Assembly (NCBI GenBank): GCA_003169675.1 | Contig: PNAT01000085.1 | Coordinates: 1,038 to 52,164 of the forward strand | Length of the DNA: 51,127 nt | From: Acidimicrobiaceae bacterium | GTDB taxonomy: Bacteria; Actinomycetota; Acidimicrobiia; Acidimicrobiales; RAAP-2 | Direction of reading: 5' to 3' | Shown here: in pieces, positions 1-8,622 of the stretch | Position numbering within the stretch: position 1 is the first letter of the stretch | Layout: each line of letters starts with the position of its first letter | Made by a program: the position numbers and the translations under genes | The notes under the pieces: generated by a model | What the model was told of the DNA's origin: nothing | What the model saw: only the letters and a program-made list of their open reading frames with translations | Databases searched by the model: none

Positions 1-65
1 GCCTGCGACTGGCCTCGACTTGCAACCACAGACCCGCACGCAGCCCTGCGCCAGTCTAAGCCTCC

Positions 66-743
66 CTATTGCCCCGGCACCACGGAGCCAGCCGACCCCG
101 AGGCGCTGCCCGCACTGGTCGGGGTGGCCCCTTCCAGCACGGTGACGTCGGAGATCTTCCAGGACCCACCCACGGTCTGCAGGTTCACCAAGACCCGGAG
201 GACGTCGGTCTGAGGCGTGGCGATCTTGTTGTTGGCGTACACCTGATCGACCACCGCGTAGACCGAGGCTTGATTCCCGTTGTCGCTCTGCACGTATATG
301 GCACGCACCTGACCCCGCGATTCGGCCAGGGCCTTCTCCAGGTCCACCCGGATGGCCGAGTTGAAGAACTTATTGGCCTGGCCCGAGAAGGTGCCGGTGG
401 CCATGGAGGTGATGGCAGCGAAATCGGCGTCAATGGTCTTGGCGTTGAAGTTGGTCAGATCGTCCAGGAACGTCGTGGCCGCGCCGATCACCGCCGCATT
501 CTGGGTTCCCGAGCCGCTGCTGCCGGCCCAGAGGAGACCGAAGACCAGGGTGCCCACCAGGCCGGCCGCCGCCACCACGCTCACAGCGATAAAACGTCGC
601 CGGTCCGGTTGACCGAACGGATCCTCGCCGCGCCCGCCGGTTCTGGTGAGAGGCGCCCCTTTCGGGGGATCGCCACCAGCCGAAGCCGTATCCGGTTGCG
701 CCTGCGCGCCGACCACCTTCACGCCACTGTCCATTTCCTCCAT
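66..743 (-). CDS. Mce-associated single-pass membrane protein
   Basis: The 225-residue product has a charged, disordered N-terminus, one membrane segment at about residues 50-75 (FIAVSVVAAAGLVGTLVFGL) and a roughly 140-residue extracytoplasmic domain with the cystatin/NTF2-like look of Mce-associated proteins (DFAAITSMATGTF, then VYAVVDQVY and a final WKISDVTVL strand). In actinobacteria such proteins accompany Mce lipid importers and are thought to stabilise them. It follows the HNH gene by about 12 nt on the same strand and is not part of the mce operon 3 kb away. A second in-frame ATG nine bases downstream is an alternative start. The family call rests on architecture and neighbourhood rather than a catalytic motif. 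Confidence 0.7.
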   Translation of the reverse strand: MEEMDSGVKVVGAQAQPDTASAGGDPPKGAPLTRTGGRGEDPFGQPDRRRFIAVSVVAAAGLVGTLVFGLLWAGSSGSGTQNAAVIGAATTFLDDLTNFNAKTIDADFAAITSMATGTFSGQANKFFNSAIRVDLEKALAESRGQVRAIYVQSDNGNQASVYAVVDQVYANNKIATPQTDVLRVLVNLQTVGGSWKISDVTVLEGATPTSAGSASGSAGSVVPGQ

Positions 744-755
744 TGTCGCACGGCG

Positions 756-2018
756 TCAGGGCCCCGACCGCTGTGCCTTCCCCTTGATAGCGGCCAATCT
801 TCGGGCCCGGGCGATGTAGCCGGCGCTCTTTGGCCGAGCGGGTGCGACCCACTCCCACCTCCCGGGTCCGCCCTTGAGCTTCCAGCCGCCGTGGGTCTTG
901 AGGTCGTGGTGGGGCACGCATAGGCGGGCCAGGTTGTCCAGCTCGGTCGGTCCCCCTTTTCCATAGTCGACGTCGCAGTGATCGGCCTGGAGTCCAGTCA
1001 CTTCGCCGCAGCCGGGCACCGCGCAGACACGGTCACGCACGACGAGAGCCATGGCGACCCGCTGTGGGATGACCCGGGTGGTATTGGTGACGGTGCGGAT
1101 ATCCACTCCGTCGCGGACCAAGATCTGCAACGAGCCTTCGCCGATCAGCTCGGTGGCCGCCTCGACTGACACCGGACCGATCCCGTCAATGGCGCACCTC
1201 TCGCCCCGGCCGATCTCACCCCGGCGCAGTGACTCGGCGTCGATGACCAAGAGTGTGTGTGGCCGGGCCGTGCCCGAACCCTTACCCCCCAGGATCTCCA
1301 AGAACGCGTCGAGCCGGTGGGCGCCGAATGATTCGGCCGACCCGGCCCGCCGGGCCTGGCGCTGCAGCTGGGCCGCCCGCCGCTCGATTCCCGGTGCCAC
1401 CCTGGCCCACGCCACCTCGTCGCAGGAGAACTCGCCCTTCACCCCGCCGCTCGGATCCTGATGCCAGCTCAGATGGCGGAAGCGGTGCACCCGGGCCCTG
1501 CGGGCCCGCTCGTCCTCTTTGCTCCGGGCCGCGGCCCGCAGGCGGGCTGCCTCGTCGCTCAGCTCTCGCAGGCTGACCCGCCCGACAAGTGGCAACAACT
1601 CCTCGGCCGCCCCAGGAGCAGCTCCGGCCGCACTGGCCACGACCTCCAACTGAGCCAAGGACATCTCGCCCCTCCGGAGCGCCTTCCTCATCAACGGCGA
1701 TTCTCCGGCCGCGGTGGCCGTCTTCAGGCAACGACGGGCCGCCGATGGCGAAGTGCCCGCGATCGACCCCAGCCATTCGGCCGGCGTTCCGTGGCCGGAC
1801 TTGGCATAGCTTCCCGCGGCCACCACTCTGGGCGCCATGAGGGCCACCCCGCTCGCTCCCAGGCGCTCGAGATCGGCAAACAGCCCGGCGACACGCCGGG
1901 CCTCGTCGCCGCCCATAGATTCGAGGTGCTGTGACCCCAACAGCCGCCGCACGTCGGCCACGGCAGCCTCGAGTTCCTCTACGAACATGTGTTCGAAGGT
2001 ACAGAGCGGGTGTGACAT
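756..2018 (-). CDS. HNH endonuclease, DUF222/13E12-type
   Basis: The N-terminal two-thirds is an alpha-helical, Arg/Ala-rich DUF222-like region. The C-terminus carries an HNH nuclease core: CAVPGCG, then LQADHCDV, then LARLCVPHHDLKTHGGW, giving the zinc-binding cysteines and the catalytic histidines. Proteins of this design are multicopy in many actinobacteria and often mobile; their role is unsettled. The open frame reaches 2222, but that would overlap the divergent gene starting at 2106. The ATG at 2018 (MSHPLCTF) or 1988 is therefore preferred, with 2063 also possible. It lies just upstream of the Mce-associated gene on the same strand and may be cotranscribed with it. Confidence 0.85.
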   Translation of the reverse strand: MSHPLCTFEHMFVEELEAAVADVRRLLGSQHLESMGGDEARRVAGLFADLERLGASGVALMAPRVVAAGSYAKSGHGTPAEWLGSIAGTSPSAARRCLKTATAAGESPLMRKALRRGEMSLAQLEVVASAAGAAPGAAEELLPLVGRVSLRELSDEAARLRAAARSKEDERARRARVHRFRHLSWHQDPSGGVKGEFSCDEVAWARVAPGIERRAAQLQRQARRAGSAESFGAHRLDAFLEILGGKGSGTARPHTLLVIDAESLRRGEIGRGERCAIDGIGPVSVEAATELIGEGSLQILVRDGVDIRTVTNTTRVIPQRVAMALVVRDRVCAVPGCGEVTGLQADHCDVDYGKGGPTELDNLARLCVPHHDLKTHGGWKLKGGPGRWEWVAPARPKSAGYIARARRLAAIKGKAQRSGP

Positions 2019-2105
2019 GGCCGGCCTGACGGGCATTGACCACCAGTTTTCGCTCCTCGCCATGACGGAGCTCGGCTTCCGAACCGGGGAAAGTACCGTT
2101 TCTCC

Positions 2106-3443
2106 ATGGCTGGTGAATTTCGGGTCGACTATGCGAAGACCCCCGATGGACTCCACATCGCCTATGCCGTCCTGGGCGAGGGGCCGACCAGCCTGGTGTA
2201 CCTGGCCGGACCACCCACCCACCTGCAGCTGGACTACGAGGAGCCGCTGATCAGGCGCTACCTCGACCGGTTGGCAATCTTCGCCCGCGTCGTGCTGTTC
2301 GACGAGCGTGGCTCCGGGATGTCAGATCCGGTCGCCCTCTCCGATCTGCCCACCCTTGAAGCGCGCATGGACGACCTGGGCCGGGTCATGGATGCCGCTC
2401 AGGTGGAGCGCGGCAACCTCCTGGGCACCGGTGCCGGATGCCCGTTGGCGCTGCTCTTCGCCGCCACCTACCCCGAACGAGTCACCTCCCTGATCCTCTA
2501 TGCCGCTTACGCTGCGCTGGCCGGCGACAACGAGTACCGGATCGGCTTTCCACCTACACTCCTCGACCAGTTTGCGGCAGGAGTCGGAACGACCTGGGGA
2601 ACAGGGTCGATGCTGGAGCTGTCGGCGCCGAGCATCGACACCCCCTCATTCCGCGAGCGATGGGCGCACTACGAGCGGAGCGCCTCGAGCCCGGGCCAGG
2701 CCGAAGCCATCTTCCGGCGCAACTTTGTCAGCGATGTCCGCCCCGTCCTGCGATCGATCACCACCCCGACCCTTGTCCTCCATCGCAACGAGAATCTCAT
2801 GATTCCGATCGCCTTGGGGCGCTACGTGGCGGATCACATTGAGGGCGCGCGATTCGTCGAGTTGGAGGGTCATGACCTGCCCCCCTTCGTCGGCGACACC
2901 GACGCCGTCGTCGCAGAAATAGAGGAGTTCGTCACCGGGCAGCGGTCGGCCTACGACATCGACCGTGTGCTGGCCACGGTGCTCTTCACGGACATCGTCG
3001 ACTCCACCAAGACGGCCGCGGTCCTGGGCGATCGCCGTTGGAGCGAACTGCTCGACGAGCACGATGCCATCATTCATCGTCACCTGGACCGGTTCCGCGG
3101 TCGGGCGGTCAAGAGCACCGGCGACGGTTACTTGGCCACCTTTGATGGCCCGGTGAGGGCCATGCGTTGCGCCTGCGCCATTCGGGACAGCGCGCGGGGA
3201 CTCGGAATCGAGATTCGGGCTGGGCTCCACACGGGTGAGATCGAGGTGCGCTCGGACGATATCGCCGGCATTTCTGTGCACCTGGCCGCCCGGGTGGAGT
3301 CAAAAGCACAACCAGGCGAGGTTCTGGTTTCATCGGCCATTCCCCCTCTGGTCGCCGGATCCGGATTGACGTTCATCCACAGGGGCGAGCACACCCTGAA
3401 GGGTGTCCCGGGTACCTGGACGCTCTTCGCCGTGGAGGCGTAG
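2106..3443 (+). CDS. Alpha/beta-hydrolase fused to class III adenylate cyclase
   Basis: Residues 1 to about 280 form an alpha/beta-hydrolase fold (DERGSGMSDP, LLFAATYPERV). Residues about 285-445 are a class III nucleotide cyclase. The cyclase keeps both metal aspartates (LFTDIVDST and TGDGYLATF), the adenine-selecting Lys just before TGDG, an Asp in RSDDIAGIS, and the catalytic Arg in HLAARV; the usual transition-state Asn is His. This is the architecture of M. tuberculosis Rv1900c. The nucleophile elbow, normally GxSxG, reads GTGAG (residues 107-111), so the hydrolase Ser is replaced by Gly and the domain is probably a sensor rather than an enzyme. It is convergent with mceF, with a gap of only about 15 nt. 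The expected product is cAMP. Confidence 0.9.
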   Translation: MAGEFRVDYAKTPDGLHIAYAVLGEGPTSLVYLAGPPTHLQLDYEEPLIRRYLDRLAIFARVVLFDERGSGMSDPVALSDLPTLEARMDDLGRVMDAAQVERGNLLGTGAGCPLALLFAATYPERVTSLILYAAYAALAGDNEYRIGFPPTLLDQFAAGVGTTWGTGSMLELSAPSIDTPSFRERWAHYERSASSPGQAEAIFRRNFVSDVRPVLRSITTPTLVLHRNENLMIPIALGRYVADHIEGARFVELEGHDLPPFVGDTDAVVAEIEEFVTGQRSAYDIDRVLATVLFTDIVDSTKTAAVLGDRRWSELLDEHDAIIHRHLDRFRGRAVKSTGDGYLATFDGPVRAMRCACAIRDSARGLGIEIRAGLHTGEIEVRSDDIAGISVHLAARVESKAQPGEVLVSSAIPPLVAGSGLTFIHRGEHTLKGVPGTWTLFAVEA

Positions 3444-3458
3444 CGCCCCCGGCTGAAC

Positions 3459-4784
3459 TTAGGCCCGGCGCCGGGCCCGGCGCCGCGACGGGCGTGCACC
3501 CCAGGCCAGCAGGAGAGCCGGCATGAGGAGCCCACCGATCACCAACAGGGGCCACTGGCTCGTGGCGGGCGCCCGGAAGGCGGCATTGCCGGCCGGCGCC
3601 GTCTTGGCTGCGGGTACCTCGACGATGGCCTGTTGCGCGGTCGGGGCGATCACCTGGCCCCCGTCGGCCGGCACGAACCCAGCCTGGGTGGCCGGACCGA
3701 CCCCGTTCCCGTAGACCGTCACACAACCGGCCCCAGGCAGGATGTCGGGGATCGTGTTAGGTGTGGCGTAGGTGTTGGCCGCCGGCGTGCCGGGGGGGAG
3801 CAAAAGGAGCGTACGCAGGAACAACTGATTGGGATTGTCGGATCCGTTCGTGGTGGTCTTCTTGGCCAAACCGGGCACGGCCAGCTCGGTCACGCCGGCG
3901 AAGAAGTACTGGTTGTAGGTCAGGCCATCAGAGAGGGCGGCGAGGTTGGCCGGCTGCGCGATGTTGGACAGCACGTCTGCCGTGTCGTGCAGCAGGCAGC
4001 CCAGATTGGCCGACTGGGTGGTCACCAGTTGATCCACCTGGCTGAAGGCCACCGATCCCGACTTGAAGAGATTGTCGAGCCCCGTCTTCTGCGCGTTGAG
4101 CACGGCCAGGAGCGCCGTGGTGTTAATCAGATCCTGCTTCAATGCCGGTGCGATGGCGGTGACCGTGTTCAGGGCACCCGGGGCGTTGGCCAGGAGCTCG
4201 GTGAACTGCTGCTCGTAGGCCACGAACTCCTCGTTGAAGGTGGTGCCGGCCGAAATGATGGTGCGCATGTCCGCCGCACGCCCCTTCAGCGACACCGCCA
4301 GCTCGCCGATCAACTTGTTGAGGTTCCCGGCCGGAATCGCCTTGAGGAGCCGGGTGGCCGCTTCCACCACCCGCCCGATATTGGCCGGAATCTGGTCGGG
4401 CGCCGCCGGGACACTGTCACCCGAATGCAGGGGTGGCGCCGTGCCTCCGTGCGCCGGCACCAGGTCGATGACCTGCTCGCCGAGTCCGTTGGCGATCTGA
4501 ATGGACGAGCGCACGTCACCCGGCACGTCTGTCCCCGGGTGGATGTCCATGGTGATCTTGGTGCCGTTCGGTGTGAGCTCAATCCCGCCCACGGTGCCCA
4601 CGGGCACCCCGTTCAACTCAACGGTGAAGTTCTGATACAAACCCGAGGCATCGGGGAAGTCGGTGGTGAGCACGGTCGAGCTGCGCAGGGGATTGCCCAG
4701 CAGCGTGACGATGCCGTAACCCACCAGGAGCGCGCTCACCAAGAAGAAGGCGACCAGGTTGATGATGAGCCGCTTGGAGATCAC
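3459..4784 (-). CDS. mceF: Mce family protein, position F
   Basis: The 441-residue protein has an N-terminal membrane anchor (LIINLVAFFLVSALLVGYGI), then the MCE/MlaD domain (FTVELNGVPVGTVGGIEL) and a long helical region. As last gene of the operon it matches MceF, a subunit of the hexameric substrate tunnel that carries lipid across the envelope. Unusually, the C-terminus has a second hydrophobic segment (WPLLVIGGLLMPALLLAWGA) followed by an Arg-rich tail, so both ends may be membrane-bound. It starts about 10 nt after mceE, in keeping with one transcript. Individual letters are assigned by gene order, since Mce paralogues are hard to tell apart by sequence alone. Confidence 0.9.
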   Translation of the reverse strand: MISKRLIINLVAFFLVSALLVGYGIVTLLGNPLRSSTVLTTDFPDASGLYQNFTVELNGVPVGTVGGIELTPNGTKITMDIHPGTDVPGDVRSSIQIANGLGEQVIDLVPAHGGTAPPLHSGDSVPAAPDQIPANIGRVVEAATRLLKAIPAGNLNKLIGELAVSLKGRAADMRTIISAGTTFNEEFVAYEQQFTELLANAPGALNTVTAIAPALKQDLINTTALLAVLNAQKTGLDNLFKSGSVAFSQVDQLVTTQSANLGCLLHDTADVLSNIAQPANLAALSDGLTYNQYFFAGVTELAVPGLAKKTTTNGSDNPNQLFLRTLLLLPPGTPAANTYATPNTIPDILPGAGCVTVYGNGVGPATQAGFVPADGGQVIAPTAQQAIVEVPAAKTAPAGNAAFRAPATSQWPLLVIGGLLMPALLLAWGARPSRRRARRRA

Positions 4785-4793
4785 CGGGCGTCC

Positions 4794-5786
4794 TTAAGGC
4801 TTCCGGGCACAGGTGAAGGCCGCGGTGTTGTCGTTCTCGCCGCCGCCCGTGAGGCCGCACACGATGAGGTTCTCGAACACCTGGATGTAGCCGTTGCGCA
4901 CCGACGAGGGCAGGGCGGCATTGGTCAACGGCAACACGTTGAGGATGCCGACCAGGGAGACCTGGTTCTGGCTCAGTTGCGCGCTGACGGCTTGGAGGGT
5001 CTGGAGCTGGGCCACCATCTGGGGGTAGTACGTCTCGAGGATTCCCCGGCCCTGCACGGAGAGATTGTTGAGCGATTGCAACAGGGTCTCGAATTGCGTC
5101 GAGTTCCGGGCCAGGATGGCCACGGTCTTCGACAACGTGGTCAGCGCGTCGGCGTTGGCACCACTGTTGGGTGCCAGGCCCGCCGTGAGCTGGTTGAGGC
5201 CGGTGACGGCCGCAGTGATGTCGGCCGTGTGCTGCGCGTACCCGTTGGCCACCGTTGTGAAGTCGGTCAGCAGTGCCTTGAGGGAGGCCTCCTGGCCGGC
5301 GAAGCCCTGACCCCCAGCGGCAATGATCTGTTCGAGCTCGGTGGTGGAGACGGCACCGAACACTTGTGTCCCGGACCGCACCAACTGCTCGATACTGGGG
5401 ACGATCCTGGTGTGGCGGATGACGGCGCCGTTCGCCAATTGGGGCACCTGGGTGGCGGAGGCCATGACCTCGTTCTTGGGCACCTCGAGCTGGATGAACA
5501 GGTCACCGAGCAGGGTGGTGTGATCGATGGCCGCCGTGACGTCGGCAGGAATGCGCGCCGTCTCCGAAAGGCTCATGGTGACTTTCGCCTGGTTGCCCAC
5601 GAGGGTGATGGAGGTGACGTTCCCGACCGGGACGTCGGCCAACTGCACCTGGGCTCCGCCGCCCAGATCACCGACGTCGCTAAACATCGCGGTGGCGGTG
5701 CGCTGAGGGGACGAACCGAACCCCAGGCAGCCGGAGAATCCGGTGGCCACCACAAAGGCCAGAGGCACCATGGCCCAGCGGCCCAT
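4794..5786 (-). CDS. mceE: Mce family lipoprotein, position E (LprN/LprK-like)
   Basis: The frame is open to 6020, but the start at 5786 is chosen because its ATG shares one base with the mceD stop codon and yields a lipoprotein signal: MGRWAMVPLAFVVATGFSGC, with lipobox FSGC. The MCE domain follows (LADVPVGNVTSITLVGNQAKV). The fifth mce gene in mycobacterial operons is the lipoprotein subunit, which fits this position exactly. The 330-residue protein would be lipid-anchored on the outer face of the membrane as part of the lipid-import complex. Confidence 0.9.
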   Translation of the reverse strand: MGRWAMVPLAFVVATGFSGCLGFGSSPQRTATAMFSDVGDLGGGAQVQLADVPVGNVTSITLVGNQAKVTMSLSETARIPADVTAAIDHTTLLGDLFIQLEVPKNEVMASATQVPQLANGAVIRHTRIVPSIEQLVRSGTQVFGAVSTTELEQIIAAGGQGFAGQEASLKALLTDFTTVANGYAQHTADITAAVTGLNQLTAGLAPNSGANADALTTLSKTVAILARNSTQFETLLQSLNNLSVQGRGILETYYPQMVAQLQTLQAVSAQLSQNQVSLVGILNVLPLTNAALPSSVRNGYIQVFENLIVCGLTGGGENDNTAAFTCARKP

Positions 5787-7360
5787 CACAACCAACTCGT
5801 GACGTCGGAGGTCCACTGCGCCAGCCAGAACCTGTGGGCCGGGCGGGACCGTGGGTGGGTGGGCATGGAGGGCAGGAAGCGGGCCGCCGGTGCGGTCAAG
5901 CTCGGGACCGAACCGGTCTGCACCGCGAGCTGGACCGAGGCCGGCTGCCCCTGACCGGGAGTGACGTGCTGGGAGAGCAGCCCACCGGAACCACCGGTGG
6001 TGGTGGAACCGCCCGGGCACTTGAGGACGGCCCCAACCAACGTGCAGAGCGGGTTGGGCTTCGTGGTGGTCGTCGTGGGAGGAGTGGGGGCCACCGTGGT
6101 CGAACTGGCGGACTTGCCGTTGGTGGCATTGCCCTTCGGGGCGCCCGATGGGGTGCTGATGGAACCGATCTGAGTGAGACCCTGTTGGAAGAGGGAGGCG
6201 GGCGAGCTCTTCTGGGCACCGGCCAGCGTGGTGAGCAGGGTGGGGATCTGATTGATGATCGGATTGAAGAAGGGGGATTTAGGATTCCCGCAGGACGCCA
6301 GCGCGGTGAGCTGAGCCGAGGTCAGCCCGGCCGAGTGGTTGGCAACAATGCGGCGGCAGACCCCTGCGAGCGCGTCACGGACCAACCCGGCGAACACAGC
6401 GCCGGTCACGCCGGGGGGCGAGGCGGCATTGAGGTCGAGCCAGTTGTAGTGGGGGTCGATAGCGCGTTTGGCGCCCTGGAAGAGGTTGTCGGTCTGGACG
6501 ACGAGCTCGTCCACGCTGGCGATGTTACGATCGAGCGTCCGGCTGACGGTGGTCACCGTCCCCACATCCGCCTCCAGCGGCAACAGGTTCGGCGTCAACA
6601 CCTGCACCAACGCGGTGGAAGCCCCGGTTAGCTGAGTCAGGGCGTCGTTCAACTGGCCCGAGTGCTGGGCGATCACGGTGGAGACGGTGTCGTACTCCTG
6701 CACCAGCTGCTCAATCTGCGACGTTTCCGAGTCAAGGGTCCCGGTCAGCTGGGCCAGGGAACCGTTGAGCTTGCCCAGGTCGTTGCCCTTGTTGGCCAGC
6801 AGCTGCAGGGTGCCGGCGGCCGACGCGATCAGGTGGTTCAGCCCCGCTCCCTGGCCGTCGAGATCCTGGGCCAGGTTGGTGATGACGTCACTGACCGCAT
6901 GGGGATTCAGCTGGTTCAGCGTGCGCTGCAGCTCCTTGAGGAACTGGTCGGTGGAGATGGGGACGGACGTGCGCGATTCGGGAATGGTGGCGCCCGGCGC
7001 CAGATACGGTCCACCGGTGTAACCCGGATTGAGCGCGACGTCCGGTTGACCGAGGACTTGGGGCGCCACCAGGGCGGCCACCACGGACGACGGGATGTGG
7101 GTGGTCGAGTGCACGGCCATGCCGACCTCGACCCGGTCGCCGACGTTTACCACCGATGTCACCGTGCCCACGGGGACGCCCAGCACATCCACCGCCGCTC
7201 CGGGGAAGAGCCCGGGGGCGCTGGCGTAGACGGCATTGATCCGGTAGGTGGAGGGGCCTCGGGTGAAATCGACTGCCGCCACCGCGCCGGCCACCAGGAC
7301 CACACCGGCCAGGGCCAGGCGCAGCACCTTGGAGTGCCAGATGTCGAGCAGCCGGTCCAC
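5786..7360 (-). CDS. mceD: Mce family protein, position D
   Basis: The ORF track extends to 7645, but the upstream part lacks Mce character. A GTG at 7360 overlaps the mceC TAG stop by one base and begins a normal Mce N-terminus: VDRLLDIWHSKVLRLALAG with a membrane anchor. The 524-residue product has the MCE domain (AAVDVLGVPVGTVTSVV), a long helical stretch rich in Gln/Leu/Thr, and a Thr/Pro-rich tail (TTVAPTPPTTTTTKPNP) that is probably an exposed flexible extension. It is the longest Mce protein of the operon. Confidence 0.9.
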   Translation of the reverse strand: MDRLLDIWHSKVLRLALAGVVLVAGAVAAVDFTRGPSTYRINAVYASAPGLFPGAAVDVLGVPVGTVTSVVNVGDRVEVGMAVHSTTHIPSSVVAALVAPQVLGQPDVALNPGYTGGPYLAPGATIPESRTSVPISTDQFLKELQRTLNQLNPHAVSDVITNLAQDLDGQGAGLNHLIASAAGTLQLLANKGNDLGKLNGSLAQLTGTLDSETSQIEQLVQEYDTVSTVIAQHSGQLNDALTQLTGASTALVQVLTPNLLPLEADVGTVTTVSRTLDRNIASVDELVVQTDNLFQGAKRAIDPHYNWLDLNAASPPGVTGAVFAGLVRDALAGVCRRIVANHSAGLTSAQLTALASCGNPKSPFFNPIINQIPTLLTTLAGAQKSSPASLFQQGLTQIGSISTPSGAPKGNATNGKSASSTTVAPTPPTTTTTKPNPLCTLVGAVLKCPGGSTTTGGSGGLLSQHVTPGQGQPASVQLAVQTGSVPSLTAPAARFLPSMPTHPRSRPAHRFWLAQWTSDVTSWL

Positions 7361-8622
7361 TATTTCGTCCCCCCGAGCAACGGAGCGATGAGCTGAGAGA
7401 GCCCACCCAACCCCGAGTTGGGGCCACTGGGCAGGCCGCCGACCGCCGTCCCAGAAGTCCCTGTGGACCCCGAGCCTGTGCTGCCCGGTGCCGGCAGACT
7501 GCTGCCGGCGGCCGGCGTGCCGGCGGCCGAGGACGCCGAACCGGTGCGGTCGGCGGGAGTGGGCCCCGTCTGGGCCGTGCAGTTCCCCGCCAAGGGGTCC
7601 GGCCCGAGGGCTTCGGTGAGCGCCACGTCGAACGCTCCGCCGCACCCGAGCACCCCGTAGGTGCCGGTGATGCCGGACGGGTTGGTGAAGATGTTGCCCC
7701 AGTTGACCTGTTGCGTACCGGCGTAGGCGATGGAGGCGAACCCCTTGATGGCCCCGCCCAGATAGCTCACACCCTGGGCCAGGTCGACCTGGTGTGCCGC
7801 CACGACGCCGAGGTCGGAGTGCAGGCTGGCCAGCAAGGCATTCAGGGCGGGGGCATCACCGGCAACCAACGAATTCGTCTGGGTGGCCATCTGATCCAAG
7901 TTGGCGATCAGGCTGGCCAGATCGGCGCTGTGCCCGGCCAGGCCGGTGGAGACCGTGTTGAGGTTGTTGACGATGGAGACCAATTGCTGGTCCTTGGCCG
8001 CCAGGGTGGACGACAAGACGTTGGCCGAATCAATCAACTGGGAGACCTGGCCGCTGCGCTGATCGACCGTCGTGGTGAGGGCGCCCAACCCCTTGATGAT
8101 CTGCGCCACCTGTGTCTGCTTGCCCTTGGTGATGGTGGCCACCGACTGGACCAAGGAATTCAGTGCCTTGGTGTTGCTCTCCGACAACAGCTTCTGCCCC
8201 GCATTCTGCAACTGGTAGAGCTCGGTCGGCACCGAGGTGTCGGTGATCAGAGCCCCGCTGCGAAGTGGGTCCCCCCACCCGCTCACCGGGACCAGCGTCA
8301 CGTCGACCACACCGAGCAACGTCTCGACTTGAATCGCCGCCTGCGTGTGGTGGGGAAGTTGGACCGAATGATTCACCGAAAGCCTGGCATCGACCGCGTT
8401 GCCGTGCACCGAGACCCCGGTGACGGTGCCGACCTTCACCCCGGCCACCATGACGTCGGATCCCTTGGTGATGCCGGCCGCATTGGGGAAACGAGCCGTC
8501 ACGTCATAGCCCGACGTGAAGAAGCTCCGGTTGAAGAACAAGATGGCCAGGACCCCGACGAGGATGACCGTCACGCCGATCATGCCGATCATCTTGGGGC
8601 GCCGTTCGGTGAATGCCTTCAT
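7360..8622 (-). CDS. mceC: Mce family protein, position C
   Basis: The start at 8622 (MKAFTERRPKMIGMIGVTVI) is chosen over the longer frame because its ATG overlaps the mceB TGA as ATGA and is followed directly by the membrane anchor. The MCE domain (GSDVMVAGVKVGTVTGVSV) precedes a helical barrel-forming region. The C-terminal 60 residues are a Gly/Ser/Pro/Thr-rich linker. It is 420 residues and acts as a subunit of the Mce tunnel. Confidence 0.9.
   Translation of the reverse strand: MKAFTERRPKMIGMIGVTVILVGVLAILFFNRSFFTSGYDVTARFPNAAGITKGSDVMVAGVKVGTVTGVSVHGNAVDARLSVNHSVQLPHHTQAAIQVETLLGVVDVTLVPVSGWGDPLRSGALITDTSVPTELYQLQNAGQKLLSESNTKALNSLVQSVATITKGKQTQVAQIIKGLGALTTTVDQRSGQVSQLIDSANVLSSTLAAKDQQLVSIVNNLNTVSTGLAGHSADLASLIANLDQMATQTNSLVAGDAPALNALLASLHSDLGVVAAHQVDLAQGVSYLGGAIKGFASIAYAGTQQVNWGNIFTNPSGITGTYGVLGCGGAFDVALTEALGPDPLAGNCTAQTGPTPADRTGSASSAAGTPAAGSSLPAPGSTGSGSTGTSGTAVGGLPSGPNSGLGGLSQLIAPLLGGTK

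Noticed and set aside
3633-5954. 773-codon plus-strand ORF opposite mceF and mceE
   Set aside because: It is an antisense shadow of two well-supported Mce genes; its His/Arg/Gly-rich translation has no domain and results from GC-rich codon use.
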